From the NCBI GenBank assembly GCA_910589595.1, contig CAJUTM010000021.1:1-57592 (forward strand): a stretch of 57,592 nucleotides of DNA, read 5' to 3'. The notes beneath the pieces were generated by a model. That model saw nothing but the letters and a program-made list of their open reading frames with translations, made no database searches and was not told the DNA's origin. Of this stretch, positions 18,179-26,852 are shown one piece after another. Positions within the stretch are counted from its first letter, which is position 1; each line of letters opens with the position of its first letter. Position numbers and translations under genes: made by a program. Source of the stretch: an uncultured Eubacterium sp. Lineage in GTDB: Bacteria > Bacillota > Clostridia > Lachnospirales > Lachnospiraceae.

Positions 18179-21100
18179 TCATGCCTTTTTTAACTGATAA
18201 AAAGCTTCCATCTGCGCCTGTTCGTTGCTCAGCCCCTTCTCTTCCATCTGGGCTATTGCCTGTAACATCGCCTGATAATCGTGTGGAATAATCTTCTTAA
18301 ACTTAGGCAGATATTCGCTGAAATGCTCCAAAATGGTTTCTCCCAATTCAGATTTTGTTGCTTCCACATGCGCCGTAATCATATTCTTTAACTGCAAAAC
18401 ATCATATTTATCCGTCACTACATTAGAGGAAACTAACGACTTATTCAATTTCAAATATAAATCACTGTTTTCATCCAGTACATAGGCAATTCCTCCGCTC
18501 ATACCCGCAGCGAAATTCTTTCCGGTCGGCCCGAGAATAACGACGCAGCCTCCGGTCATATATTCACATCCGTGGTCGCCAACGCCCTCTACTACGGCAT
18601 TGGCTCCGGAATTTCTAACACAGAAACGTTCTCCGGCTATACCATTGATATAAACTTCTCCGCTCGTGGCCCCATACATTGCCACATTGCCGACGATAAT
18701 ATTGTCTTTTGCCTTATAAGGTACATTTGCAGGCGGATACACAATCAGCTTGCCGCCGGATAATCCTTTTCCAAAATAGTCATTGCTGTCTCCGGCCAAC
18801 TCCAGAGTCAGGCCTTTCGGAATAAACGCACCGAAACTCTGTCCGCCGCTTCCGCTGCATTCCACAACAAACGTATCCGTTTCGACCTCATCCCCGAGTC
18901 TTTTCGTGATTTCAGCGCCCAGAATAGTTCCCAGCGCACGATTCGTATTATTTACGTCAACATTTATCCTCGTCTTCTCCCCCGTCTCCAAGGCATTTTT
19001 AAATTTTTTCAGGAAGACTTTTTCATCCATCGTTTTCTGCAGACAAAAATCATATCTGTCACGCGGATTGAAAATACGCTTTTTATTTTTTATAAATGGA
19101 TTCTCAATGACAGGCGCCAAATCCAGTCCTTTCAATCCCGGATTCTCTGCCATATCGTCTCTGACTTTTAATAAATCCGTCCGTCCAATCAGCTCGTTAA
19201 GTGTTTTTACTCCCAGTTTTGCCATCCATTCCCTTACTTCCTCGGCAATCAGTTTCATAAAGTTTTCCACATATTCCGGCTTTCCGGCAAAACGTTTGCG
19301 CAGTTCCGGATTCTGTGTGGCAATTCCCACCGGACAGGTATCGAGATTACATACGCGCATCATCACGCAGCCCATCGCCACAAGAGGCGCTGTGGCAAAG
19401 CCAAATTCTTCGGCGCCAAGCATGGCGGCCACAATGACATCGCGTCCAGTCATCAATTTACCGTCTGTCTCAAGGACTACTTTTGAGCGCAGACCGTTCA
19501 TCAATAACGTCTGGTGTGTCTCTGCCAGACCAAGTTCCCATGGCAGGCCGGTATTGTGAATGGAACTGGACGGCGCCGCTCCGGTACCGCCATCGTATCC
19601 GGAAATCAGAATGACTTCAGCCCCCGCCTTGGCAACCCCTGCCGCTACCGTTCCCACACCGGATTCGGAAACCAGTTTGACGGAAATTCTCGCTTCTTTA
19701 TTGGCATTCTTCAAATCGTAAATAAGCTGCGCCAAATCCTCAATGGAATAGATATCGTGGTGCGGCGGCGGAGAAATAAGCGATACGCCGGGCGTCGACA
19801 TTCTTGTTTTCGCAATCCACGGATACACTTTTCCGCCGGGAAGATGTCCGCCCTCTCCCGGTTTCGCTCCCTGCGCCATCTTTATCTGAATCTCTTTTGC
19901 ACTCACCAGATAGTGGGAAGTAACGCCAAAGCGGCCGGACGCCACCTGTTTGATGGCCGAACAACGGTTGGTGCCGTCGCTGTCAACCGTCAGACGCTCC
20001 AGACTCTCTCCCCCCTCGCCGCTGTTCGATTTGCCGTGCAGACGGTTCATGGCAATAGCTAATGTCTCATGCGCTTCCTGCGAAATGGAGCCGTATGACA
20101 TGGCGCCTGTCTTGAAACGTTTCACGATACTGTCAACACTCTCCACCTGCGAAAGCGGAATACTCTTTTTCGGCAGACGGAAATCCAAGAGACTCCGCAG
20201 GTTCATAAAGCGGTCTTCGTTATCAATTTCCCGCGAGTACTCTTTAAATATTTTGTAATCTCCGCTGTGTGCCGCCTGCTGCAGCAGATGTATCGTTTTC
20301 GGATTATATAAATGTTCTTCCTTTCCACTCCGCGCCTTATGCATACCGGTACTGTCAAGTGTTGTATCATGGCCCAGTTCTAACGGGTCAAACGCTTTTG
20401 TATGCAGTTTTTCCACTTGTTTTTCAATGTCATCCAGCGTAATGCCGCCAATGCGGGAAACCGTATCGGTAAAATATTTGCTTGTAACTTCTTCCGATAT
20501 GCCGATTGCCTCAAAAATCTTCGAACCCTGATAAGACTGAATAGTCGAGATTCCCATTTTGGAAGCAATCTTTACAATGCCGTGCAGGACGGCCTTGTTA
20601 TAGTCGTCTACCGCCGCATAATAATCTTTCTCCAGCAATCCGCTGTCAATCAGCCGTTTTATCGTATCCAGCGCCAGATACGGATTGACCGCACAGGCGC
20701 CGTAACCGAGCAGCGTCGCAAAATGATGTACTTCTCGAGGCTCTGCGCTCTCAAGTATCATAGCCACGCCCGTTCTCTTTTTCGTTCGTACCAAATGCTG
20801 CTGCATGGCGGAAACGGCTAACAGGGACGGAATTGCCACATGGTTCTCATCGACTCCCCTGTCGGATAAAATCAGTACGTTAATACCATCTTTATACGCA
20901 CGGTCTGCCTCCAGAAACAGACGGTCGATTGCCTTTTTCAGCGATGTATTTTTATAATAAATAATTGGAATTACTCCTACCCGCAGGCCTGCCGATTCCA
21001 TATTTTTTATTTTCAGCAAATCCGTATCTGTGAGAATCGGATTTTGAATACGGAGAACACGACAGTTTTCCGGCTCCTCGTGAAGCAGATTGCCATCCTC

Positions 21101-22735
21101 GCCAATATAAGTAGAAGTTGCCGTAACCACTTCCTCACGAATCGCGTCAATCGGTGGATTTGTCACCTGTGCAAACCGCTGTCTGAAATAATTGAACAGC
21201 GGGATGGACTGATTGCTCAGCATTGGCAGCGGCGTATCGTGTCCCATGGCGGCAATCGGCTCACTGCCGTTTTTTGCCATCGGTAAAATAGAATTTTTTA
21301 CTTCTTCATACGTGTAACCGAAAGCTTTCTGTAATTTCTTCCTCTCAGCGTCTGAATAATGCTCGACCCGTTTATTTGGTATGGAAATATCTTTTAATTC
21401 TACTAAATTGCTATCCAGCCATTCGCCATAAGGCTGGCGGGAAGCATACTTTTCTTTCAAATCGTCGTCATCAATTACTTTTCCCTGTTTCGTGTCGACC
21501 AACAGCATTTTCCCCGGACGAAGCCGGTCTTTTTTCACAATGTGTTCTTCACTAATCGGCATAACCCCTACTTCGGAAGATAAAATTAATTCGTCCTCGT
21601 CCGTAATATAATACCGCGATGGGCGCAGACCGTTGCGGTCGAGAACAGCGCCGACGATATCTCCGTCCGAAAACAAAATTGAGGCCGGCCCGTCCCACGG
21701 CTCCATCATTGTTGCATAATACTGATAAAAGTCCTTTTTCTTCTGACTGATATAACGGTTATTGCTCCACGGCTCCGGAATGGTAATCATAACCGCTAAC
21801 GGCAGTTCCATTCCGCTCATCACCAAAAACTCCAGTGTATTATCCAGCATGGCCGAATCGGAGCCGCTCGTGTTGATTACCGGAAGTATTTTGTGCAATT
21901 CCCCTTTTAACTGTTCCGATTCCATCGTCTCTTCACGTGCCAGCATTTTATCGGCGTTTCCGAGAATCGTATTGATTTCTCCATTGTGGACGATAAAGCG
22001 GTTCGGGTGGGCACGCTGCCAGCTCGGCTGCGTATTCGTAGAAAAGCGGGAATGTACAATGGCGATAGCCGACTCATAATCTTTATCCTGCAAATCATCG
22101 AAAAACAGGCGGAGCTGTGAAACTAAAAACATCCCTTTGTATACAATCGTTCTCGACGAAAGAGACACAACATAAGTATTTTCGTTGGACTGTTCAAAAA
22201 TCCGGCGGGCGATATATAATTTCCTGTCGAAATCCAATCCCTTTTCTACTTTTTTCGGTTTTCTTACAAAACACTGTAAAATGCAAGGCATACAGTCCAC
22301 GGCCCGTTTTCCCAAAACATCCGGCGCAATCGGCACTTCGCGCCATGCAAGAAATTCCATGCCCTCTTTAGCAATAATGTTTTCAAACATCTTTTTTGCC
22401 TGATTTCGTTTTAATTCATCCTGTGGGAAGAAAAACATGCCGACACCGTATTCTCTCTCTTCCCCAAGCGTAATTCCCATCTCTGTCGCTTTTCTGCTGA
22501 AAAACTTATGTGATATCTGAAGAAGAATGCCGACGCCGTCTCCGGTCTTCCCCTCTCCGTCCTTACCGGCGCGGTGCTCCAGATTGGCAACGATTTCCAA
22601 AGCATTCGTGACGGTGCTATGTGTCTTCTTTCCCTTAATATTGACAATGGCTCCAATCCCGCAATTATCATGTTCAAAAGCGGGATGATACAAACCAACT
22701 GACTCTCTTTTACATTCTTCTACATATTCACTCAT
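18179..22735 (-). CDS. gltB: Glutamate synthase large subunit (GOGAT alpha)
   Basis: A 1518-residue glutamate synthase that transfers the amide of glutamine to 2-oxoglutarate. After a short propeptide of about 24 residues comes the N-terminal nucleophile Cys in EHDNCGIGA. The amidotransferase domain, central domain, FMN-binding synthase domain (about residues 850-1180, with GEGGHLPGGKVYPWIA) and the 3Fe-4S motif CVMMRVCNLDTCPVGIATQNP-like cluster follow, then a C-terminal beta-helix with repeated Gly-rich turns. I placed the start at 22735, with GGAGG seven bases upstream. A strong promoter and a leader hairpin precede it. Confidence 0.97.
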   Translation of the reverse strand: MSEYVEECKRESVGLYHPAFEHDNCGIGAIVNIKGKKTHSTVTNALEIVANLEHRAGKDGEGKTGDGVGILLQISHKFFSRKATEMGITLGEEREYGVGMFFFPQDELKRNQAKKMFENIIAKEGMEFLAWREVPIAPDVLGKRAVDCMPCILQCFVRKPKKVEKGLDFDRKLYIARRIFEQSNENTYVVSLSSRTIVYKGMFLVSQLRLFFDDLQDKDYESAIAIVHSRFSTNTQPSWQRAHPNRFIVHNGEINTILGNADKMLAREETMESEQLKGELHKILPVINTSGSDSAMLDNTLEFLVMSGMELPLAVMITIPEPWSNNRYISQKKKDFYQYYATMMEPWDGPASILFSDGDIVGAVLDRNGLRPSRYYITDEDELILSSEVGVMPISEEHIVKKDRLRPGKMLLVDTKQGKVIDDDDLKEKYASRQPYGEWLDSNLVELKDISIPNKRVEHYSDAERKKLQKAFGYTYEEVKNSILPMAKNGSEPIAAMGHDTPLPMLSNQSIPLFNYFRQRFAQVTNPPIDAIREEVVTATSTYIGEDGNLLHEEPENCRVLRIQNPILTDTDLLKIKNMESAGLRVGVIPIIYYKNTSLKKAIDRLFLEADRAYKDGINVLILSDRGVDENHVAIPSLLAVSAMQQHLVRTKKRTGVAMILESAEPREVHHFATLLGYGACAVNPYLALDTIKRLIDSGLLEKDYYAAVDDYNKAVLHGIVKIASKMGISTIQSYQGSKIFEAIGISEEVTSKYFTDTVSRIGGITLDDIEKQVEKLHTKAFDPLELGHDTTLDSTGMHKARSGKEEHLYNPKTIHLLQQAAHSGDYKIFKEYSREIDNEDRFMNLRSLLDFRLPKKSIPLSQVESVDSIVKRFKTGAMSYGSISQEAHETLAIAMNRLHGKSNSGEGGESLERLTVDSDGTNRCSAIKQVASGRFGVTSHYLVSAKEIQIKMAQGAKPGEGGHLPGGKVYPWIAKTRMSTPGVSLISPPPHHDIYSIEDLAQLIYDLKNANKEARISVKLVSESGVGTVAAGVAKAGAEVILISGYDGGTGAAPSSSIHNTGLPWELGLAETHQTLLMNGLRSKVVLETDGKLMTGRDVIVAAMLGAEEFGFATAPLVAMGCVMMRVCNLDTCPVGIATQNPELRKRFAGKPEYVENFMKLIAEEVREWMAKLGVKTLNELIGRTDLLKVRDDMAENPGLKGLDLAPVIENPFIKNKKRIFNPRDRYDFCLQKTMDEKVFLKKFKNALETGEKTRINVDVNNTNRALGTILGAEITKRLGDEVETDTFVVECSGSGGQSFGAFIPKGLTLELAGDSNDYFGKGLSGGKLIVYPPANVPYKAKDNIIVGNVAMYGATSGEVYINGIAGERFCVRNSGANAVVEGVGDHGCEYMTGGCVVILGPTGKNFAAGMSGGIAYVLDENSDLYLKLNKSLVSSNVVTDKYDVLQLKNMITAHVEATKSELGETILEHFSEYLPKFKKIIPHDYQAMLQAIAQMEEKGLSNEQAQMEAFYQLKKA

Positions 22736-22811
22736 GGAATTTCCTCCTATCAATATCTTCTTTCATCCTCTTGCCCGTCCGGCTTCTGCCTTCCGCGCAA
22801 CAAAAAAACGC

Positions 22812-22842
22812 CAAAAAAATGTAGAATCTCTACATTCTTTTG
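22812..22842 (-). terminator. Leader hairpin with U tract before gltB (candidate attenuator)
   Basis: On the minus strand an 8-bp perfect core stem (AATGTAGA with TCTACATT, loop GAT) is extended by A/U pairs to about 14 bp and runs into seven U residues. It starts only about 12 bases after the predicted gltB transcription start and 75 bases or more before the gene. It has the form of an intrinsic terminator, so gltB expression may depend on antitermination; the ANTAR protein encoded downstream is the obvious candidate, by inference. Confidence 0.6.
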
Positions 22843-22860
22843 ACGCCGTCGTCTTGCACT

Positions 22861-22889
22861 ATTATATAACAGGCTCTTTTAAATTACAA
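22861..22889 (-). promoter_or_regulatory. gltB-gltD-glnA operon promoter
   Basis: Minus-strand -35 TTGTAA (22884-22889), 17-base spacer, consensus -10 TATAAT (22861-22866). The start is predicted near 22854, leaving a leader of about 120 nt before gltB. Confidence 0.75.
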
Positions 22890-22896
22890 GTATTTT

Positions 22897-23487
22897 TTAT
22901 TCCGTTTCCAATATTTCACCTGATTGCAGCTCATTCAGCACTTCCTGCTCCGCCTCGTCTTTAAATGTTTCAATCGTTTCTTGATTTAAAATCGGTAAAT
23001 CATCGAGTGACTCCAAACAAAAATAGCGGAGAAACTCTTCGGTCGTGGCAAACAGAATCGGCTTTCCGGGCGCGTCCAGCCGCCCCGCCTCTGCGATTAA
23101 TCCATATTCGACTAATTTATTAACCGCATGGTCGCACGATACCCCTCTGATTTTTTCTATTTCCAAACGCGTAATCGGCTGTTTATAAGCAACAATCGAC
23201 AATGTTTCCAACAAGACGTCTGTCAGCACATGTTTCTTTGGAATGTGCGCCACTTTAATCAGATACTCATACATTTCCGGCTTCGTGCACAATTGGAACC
23301 GGCCGTCCAGTTCGATTAAATGAATCCCCCTGTCTTCTTCGTCGTAGCGGGTCATCATGCTGCGGATAATTTTGCGGACGGTATCTTCGTCGTGTTCTAC
23401 CGCGGCGGCAAGGCGCTCAATCTCAACCGCCTCTCCCATAGTAAATAAGATGGCCTCGACAACGGCTTCCAGTTTTTTTATATTCAC
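22897..23487 (-). CDS. scpB: Segregation and condensation protein B
   Basis: A 196-residue kleisin-interacting winged-helix protein of the SMC condensin complex. Typical features are the start KKLEAVVEAILFTMGEAVE, TDVLLETLSIVAYKQPITRLEIEKIRGV and the GRLDAPGKPILFATTEEFLRYF block. It dimerises and binds ScpA to help chromosome segregation. Its start overlaps the scpA stop by four bases, the usual coupled scpA-scpB arrangement. Confidence 0.95.
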   Translation of the reverse strand: MNIKKLEAVVEAILFTMGEAVEIERLAAAVEHDEDTVRKIIRSMMTRYDEEDRGIHLIELDGRFQLCTKPEMYEYLIKVAHIPKKHVLTDVLLETLSIVAYKQPITRLEIEKIRGVSCDHAVNKLVEYGLIAEAGRLDAPGKPILFATTEEFLRYFCLESLDDLPILNQETIETFKDEAEQEVLNELQSGEILETE

Positions 23488-24260
23488 GATTCTTCCTCCT
23501 GCTTCTGCTGTGATTTTGTTTTCCGATATGTAATTTGGATATCATCAAATAAGTCATCCTGCTCTATCGTAAAAACTCCCGTCTTCATCAATTCCAAAAC
23601 GCCAAGAAACGTTACTATGATATACCCTTTCCCTTTTCCCCGCTTCAACAGATTCCGGAAACTGAATGTGCCGTGAAGCATCGCATATTCTTCTAAAAAA
23701 ATCATGTGGTCTTCGATATTAATCTCATCTTTTTCGATTTCTCCGAAATTACTGCGAATCGGGTCTATTTTATCGACCTGCTTCTGCATGACCGAATCAA
23801 AAATACTTTGTAATTTCGTCAGCGTAACATCAGATAACAATTCGTCATAATCTACTTCTTCTTTAAAATTTTTCACTTCGTCGGGAAGCGTCGGGCTTTT
23901 ATAAAAAACTTTTCCGGCGTCGATTTGCCGGTCTTTTAATTCAAAGGACGCATATTTGTACATTTTGTATTCCAATAAACGCTCCACCAATTCCTGCCGC
24001 GGGTCGTCTTCCTCTTCCTCCTCCGCCTCTTCTCTGGGGAGCAGCATTTTCGATTTGATTTTTACAAGCGTAGCCGCCATCACGAGAAATTCACTCATAA
24101 TATCCATATCTTTCGTATCCATTTCGCTGACGTACTCCAGATATTGTTCGGTTATTAACACGATTGGAATATCAAAAATATCTACTTTATTTTTTTCAAT
24201 CAAATGAAGCAGCAAATCCAAAGGCCCGTCGAACGCCTCTAATTTGACTTGTATTCCCAT
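23484..24260 (-). CDS. scpA: Segregation and condensation protein A (kleisin)
   Basis: A 258-residue kleisin that bridges the SMC heads. The N-terminal signature is clear: VKLEAFDGPLDLLLHLIEKNKVDIFDI-like, followed by an acidic linker (EEAEEEEEDD) and a C-terminal winged helix (GKGYIIVTFLGVLELMKTG). I chose ATG 24260 because GGAGGAG lies eight bases upstream; the longer frame to 24311 has no binding site. It is followed by scpB with a four-base overlap and preceded by the metallophosphoesterase gene 54 bases away. Confidence 0.95.
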   Translation of the reverse strand: MGIQVKLEAFDGPLDLLLHLIEKNKVDIFDIPIVLITEQYLEYVSEMDTKDMDIMSEFLVMAATLVKIKSKMLLPREEAEEEEEDDPRQELVERLLEYKMYKYASFELKDRQIDAGKVFYKSPTLPDEVKNFKEEVDYDELLSDVTLTKLQSIFDSVMQKQVDKIDPIRSNFGEIEKDEINIEDHMIFLEEYAMLHGTFSFRNLLKRGKGKGYIIVTFLGVLELMKTGVFTIEQDDLFDDIQITYRKTKSQQKQEEES

Positions 24261-24314
24261 CGGTGTCTCCTCCTGTTTTTCCAATCTGTGGCAAAGCCAC
24301 TTATCTATCATACA

Positions 24315-25163
24315 TTATCTTCCCGTCTTTTGGCAAGACAAATTAATAACGCTCACTTCCGGCCGGTTAAAAAAGCGCAATTTAATATGGTGAAGCCCCA
24401 GTCCCCGACTGACAATCATTGCCCTGCCCTCACGAAAAGAATACAGGCCGGCATCAAATTTAGGAAACAGACGTAAGCTCGGAGCAATGACCCCGCCCAG
24501 TAGCGGCAGGCGCATAATGCCTCCGTGTACGTGCCCGCTCACCGTGAGGTCAGCACCCCACGCCGCATATTGTTCTGCGTATTCCGGATTATGCGCTAAT
24601 AATAAAGTAAAACAATCCTCACGGCAGACGCCAAGCAATTGTTCCAAGTGTTCTGCTTTCATCTCCCGTCTCTGCCAAAACTTATGATACCATTGTTCCG
24701 GCAAATCCAGTCCATAGATAACTATGTTTCCCTCTATGGCAATACTTTCATTTTCCAGATAGCAGACGCCTGCCTCTTTCAACTTTTCCTTATAGTCATC
24801 CGCAGCCGGCATTTTTTTCTCATGGTTCCCCGAAGAATAATATACCGGATACGTCCGGCAGAGCTGCTGTACCAACTCTGTCATCTCATCCGTATGATGA
24901 CCATTTTTTACCGTCATATCTCCCGCAATACAGATAAAATCCGGCTGCGCCTTTTCTATCATATGAAGCAGTTTACTGTTCTTCTGCCCGTGCATACAGC
25001 CATGTAAATCCGTTAATAAGACAAAACGGCGATTCGCCGACAAGTGAGAAGAACAGATTTCATATTCTTCTGTCACCGGCATATGCGGATATATCATCCC
25101 TATAACAAGAAACACAAAAAAAACAATTACAAGTACAACTGCAATTTCGTAAAGACTAAACAT
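24315..25163 (-). CDS. Membrane-anchored metallophosphoesterase (YkuE/YaeI-like)
   Basis: A 282-residue calcineurin-like phosphoesterase. An N-terminal membrane helix (about residues 5-27, VLVIVFFVFLVIGMIY) anchors it, with the catalytic domain probably facing outward. The dinuclear metal motifs are in order: DLHGCMHG (about residue 53), AGDMTV, SGNHE, AHNPE and GHVHGG. Related proteins act on UDP-sugar or lipid pyrophosphates; the substrate here is unknown. GGAGGGG precedes the ATG closely. A textbook promoter sits just upstream at the edge of the giant inverted repeat. Confidence 0.9.
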   Translation of the reverse strand: MFSLYEIAVVLVIVFFVFLVIGMIYPHMPVTEEYEICSSHLSANRRFVLLTDLHGCMHGQKNSKLLHMIEKAQPDFICIAGDMTVKNGHHTDEMTELVQQLCRTYPVYYSSGNHEKKMPAADDYKEKLKEAGVCYLENESIAIEGNIVIYGLDLPEQWYHKFWQRREMKAEHLEQLLGVCREDCFTLLLAHNPEYAEQYAAWGADLTVSGHVHGGIMRLPLLGGVIAPSLRLFPKFDAGLYSFREGRAMIVSRGLGLHHIKLRFFNRPEVSVINLSCQKTGR

Positions 25164-25186
25164 ATTGCCCCTCCATTTTTAGTAAA

Positions 25187-25215
25187 ATAGTATCATTATA
25201 TGCGATACCTGTCAA
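25187..25215 (-). promoter_or_regulatory. Promoter of the metallophosphoesterase gene
   Basis: Minus-strand -35 TTGACA (consensus, 25210-25215), 17-base spacer, -10 TACTAT (25187-25192). The -35 lies at the outer foot of the large inverted repeat. Confidence 0.8.
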
Positions 25216-25240
25216 TTGATGACGGTCATATTCCAGAACC

Positions 25241-25539
25241 ATCGCTCAATCATTCATCTCCCCCGAATATGTACAGTACGCGGGTATCATGCGGTATCGT
25301 TGTCCTTGTATCACTCCCCGAAAAATTATTGTTTCTTTCGTTTACAGAGCGCCGCCCGAGCAATTGTCTGAGATGTCTGCTGTCGTTTTTTCCTGACTTT
25401 TGCAGACAGCGAGTTTTGCGAGGGGCGGCGAAAGATTTCTGTAAACAAAAGAAATAATGTATTTTTCGTTGGGAGTGGATACCGGACGAGATACCGCATG
25501 ATACCCCGCTACCCTGAAAATGATAAATGATTAAGCGAT
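25241..25539. repeat. Giant imperfect inverted repeat (long hairpin) between divergent genes
   Basis: Two arms of about 140 bases (25241-25380 and 25402-25539) flank a 21-base loop. Pairing blocks in register from the foot: 25241-25258 with 25522-25539 (16 of 18), 25282-25298 with 25490-25506 (17 of 17, GGGTATCATGCGGTATC), ACTCCC and CGAAAAAT (25313-25326 with 25461-25476), GTTTACAGA 25340-25348 with 25438-25446, CGCCGCCC 25350-25357 with 25423-25430, and TGTCTGC 25374-25380 with 25402-25408. Weaker similarity extends outward to about 25210 and 25580. No coding frame is plausible inside. Three of four clean base differences become G-U pairs on the minus strand. It could be a structured RNA or a non-autonomous palindromic element; I do not recognise the class. 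Confidence 0.85.
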
Positions 25540-25655
25540 TACCCTAGGCATATTCGCATCGGGCCGTGCATACACTGACAACAGAAGAATGTCTTTTGGT
25601 TAGTTCGGGGGAGATAGATACAATCTCGTCGCTACGCGCCGGAATGGAGGTTACA

Positions 25656-26852
25656 ATGCAAAAATGGAAAGGGTGTTTGGGAATATTTTTATTCCTGCTG
25701 TCCGCTGTTTTCTTTTCGATTCCTGTCAGGGCAAATACAGTTTCCGGCTCTGCCGTATCTGTGACGGCAAAGTCTGCTGTTTTATTGGAGGGAAATACAG
25801 GCGAGATTATTACGGAAAAGGACAAGGACAAAGAACTGGTGCCTGCCAGTATCACTAAGATTATGACGCTTAATTTAATTTTTGAAGCGCTTGACGAGGG
25901 GAAAATCTCCCTTGACGATGAAGTATCAGTCAGTGAATATGCCGCCAGCATGGGAGGCTCACAGGTATTTTTAGAGCCAAATGAGACGCAGACGGTACAG
26001 ACGATGATTAAATGTATCAGTATCGCCAGCGCCAACGACGCCGCCGTTGCCATGGCTGAAAAAATAGCCGGTTCCGAACAGGCTTTTGTGAAGATGATGA
26101 ACCAGAAAGCAAAAGAGCTGGGGATGAAACATACGCAATTTAAAAATTGTACCGGTCTGGACGATGATATAAAAAGCGGACACTATTCCAGCGCCTATGA
26201 CGTCGCTCTGATGTCACGCGAACTGATTATGAAACATCCGCAGATTTCCAAATATTCGACGGTATGGATGGATTCAATTGTTCACAAGACAAAAAAAGGT
26301 GAATCTACATTTGGTCTGACAAACACAAATAAATTAGTGCGTTTTTATGATGGCATTACCGGATTAAAAACCGGTTCCACGAGCAAAGCCAAATACTGCC
26401 TCAGCGCCACTGCTAAAAGAAATGGTATGGACTTAATCGCCGTTGTCATGGCCGCTCCCGACCACAAAGTACGCTTCAGCGAGGCACAGGCCCTTTTGGA
26501 TTATGGTTTTGCCAACTGCTCCGTATACGAGGATGATTACTCGGATATAAAGTGGGAGAAGAGAAAAATAAAAAACGGGATACCGTCTTATGTGGATGTA
26601 TATCCGAAAACAAAATTTTCACATACTTTTATTAAAGACTATGAAAAAAAGAAGATAGAGAGAAAAATTACTTATCATTCGCTGGAAGCTCCTATCACCT
26701 CCGGTCAGGAAATCGGGAGAATCCACTATAAGTACGAGGGAAAAGAACTCGGCAGCGTACCGATTCTCTCCTGTCAGGAAGTAAAAAAGGCCGGCTATAC
26801 CGACCTCTTGCTGCAGGCAATTGGCAAGCTGTTTATGCTTACATCTGCCTGA
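25656..26852 (+). CDS. dacF: D-alanyl-D-alanine carboxypeptidase (PBP5/DacF family)
   Basis: A 398-residue low-molecular-weight penicillin-binding protein that trims the terminal D-Ala of peptidoglycan stem peptides. It begins with a signal peptide (residues 1-26, ending PVRA-N). The active-site motifs are SITK (Ser65, Lys68), SAN (Ser125) and KTG (Lys238-Gly240). A C-terminal beta domain ends with a weak amphipathic segment (LLLQAIGKLFMLTSA) that may tether it to the membrane. I chose ATG 25656, with GGAGG six bases upstream and the signal peptide directly after. No clear promoter is visible; the large hairpin lies just upstream. Its 3' end overlaps purE by 14 bases, tail to tail. Confidence 0.93.
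   Translation: MQKWKGCLGIFLFLLSAVFFSIPVRANTVSGSAVSVTAKSAVLLEGNTGEIITEKDKDKELVPASITKIMTLNLIFEALDEGKISLDDEVSVSEYAASMGGSQVFLEPNETQTVQTMIKCISIASANDAAVAMAEKIAGSEQAFVKMMNQKAKELGMKHTQFKNCTGLDDDIKSGHYSSAYDVALMSRELIMKHPQISKYSTVWMDSIVHKTKKGESTFGLTNTNKLVRFYDGITGLKTGSTSKAKYCLSATAKRNGMDLIAVVMAAPDHKVRFSEAQALLDYGFANCSVYEDDYSDIKWEKRKIKNGIPSYVDVYPKTKFSHTFIKDYEKKKIERKITYHSLEAPITSGQEIGRIHYKYEGKELGSVPILSCQEVKKAGYTDLLLQAIGKLFMLTSA

Noticed and set aside
18783..19559. Long plus-strand open frame opposite gltB (258 codons)
   Set aside because: It mirrors the strongly conserved gltB frame, has no binding site and a low-complexity composition.
22735..22854. Canonical twin-hexaloop ANTAR target in the gltB leader
   Set aside because: Only about 12 bases precede the terminator hairpin, and no loop with the A1/G4 pattern was found.
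25241..25539. Large hairpin as 6S RNA, SRP RNA or a group II intron
   Set aside because: It is longer than 6S, lacks the SRP apical GGAA-type conserved loop, and has no intron domain V or reverse transcriptase.
25200..25590. Large hairpin as a simple MITE with target duplication
   Set aside because: No convincing target-site direct repeat flanks the arms, and the feet are less similar than the middle, unlike terminal inverted repeats. Not excluded without a genome search.
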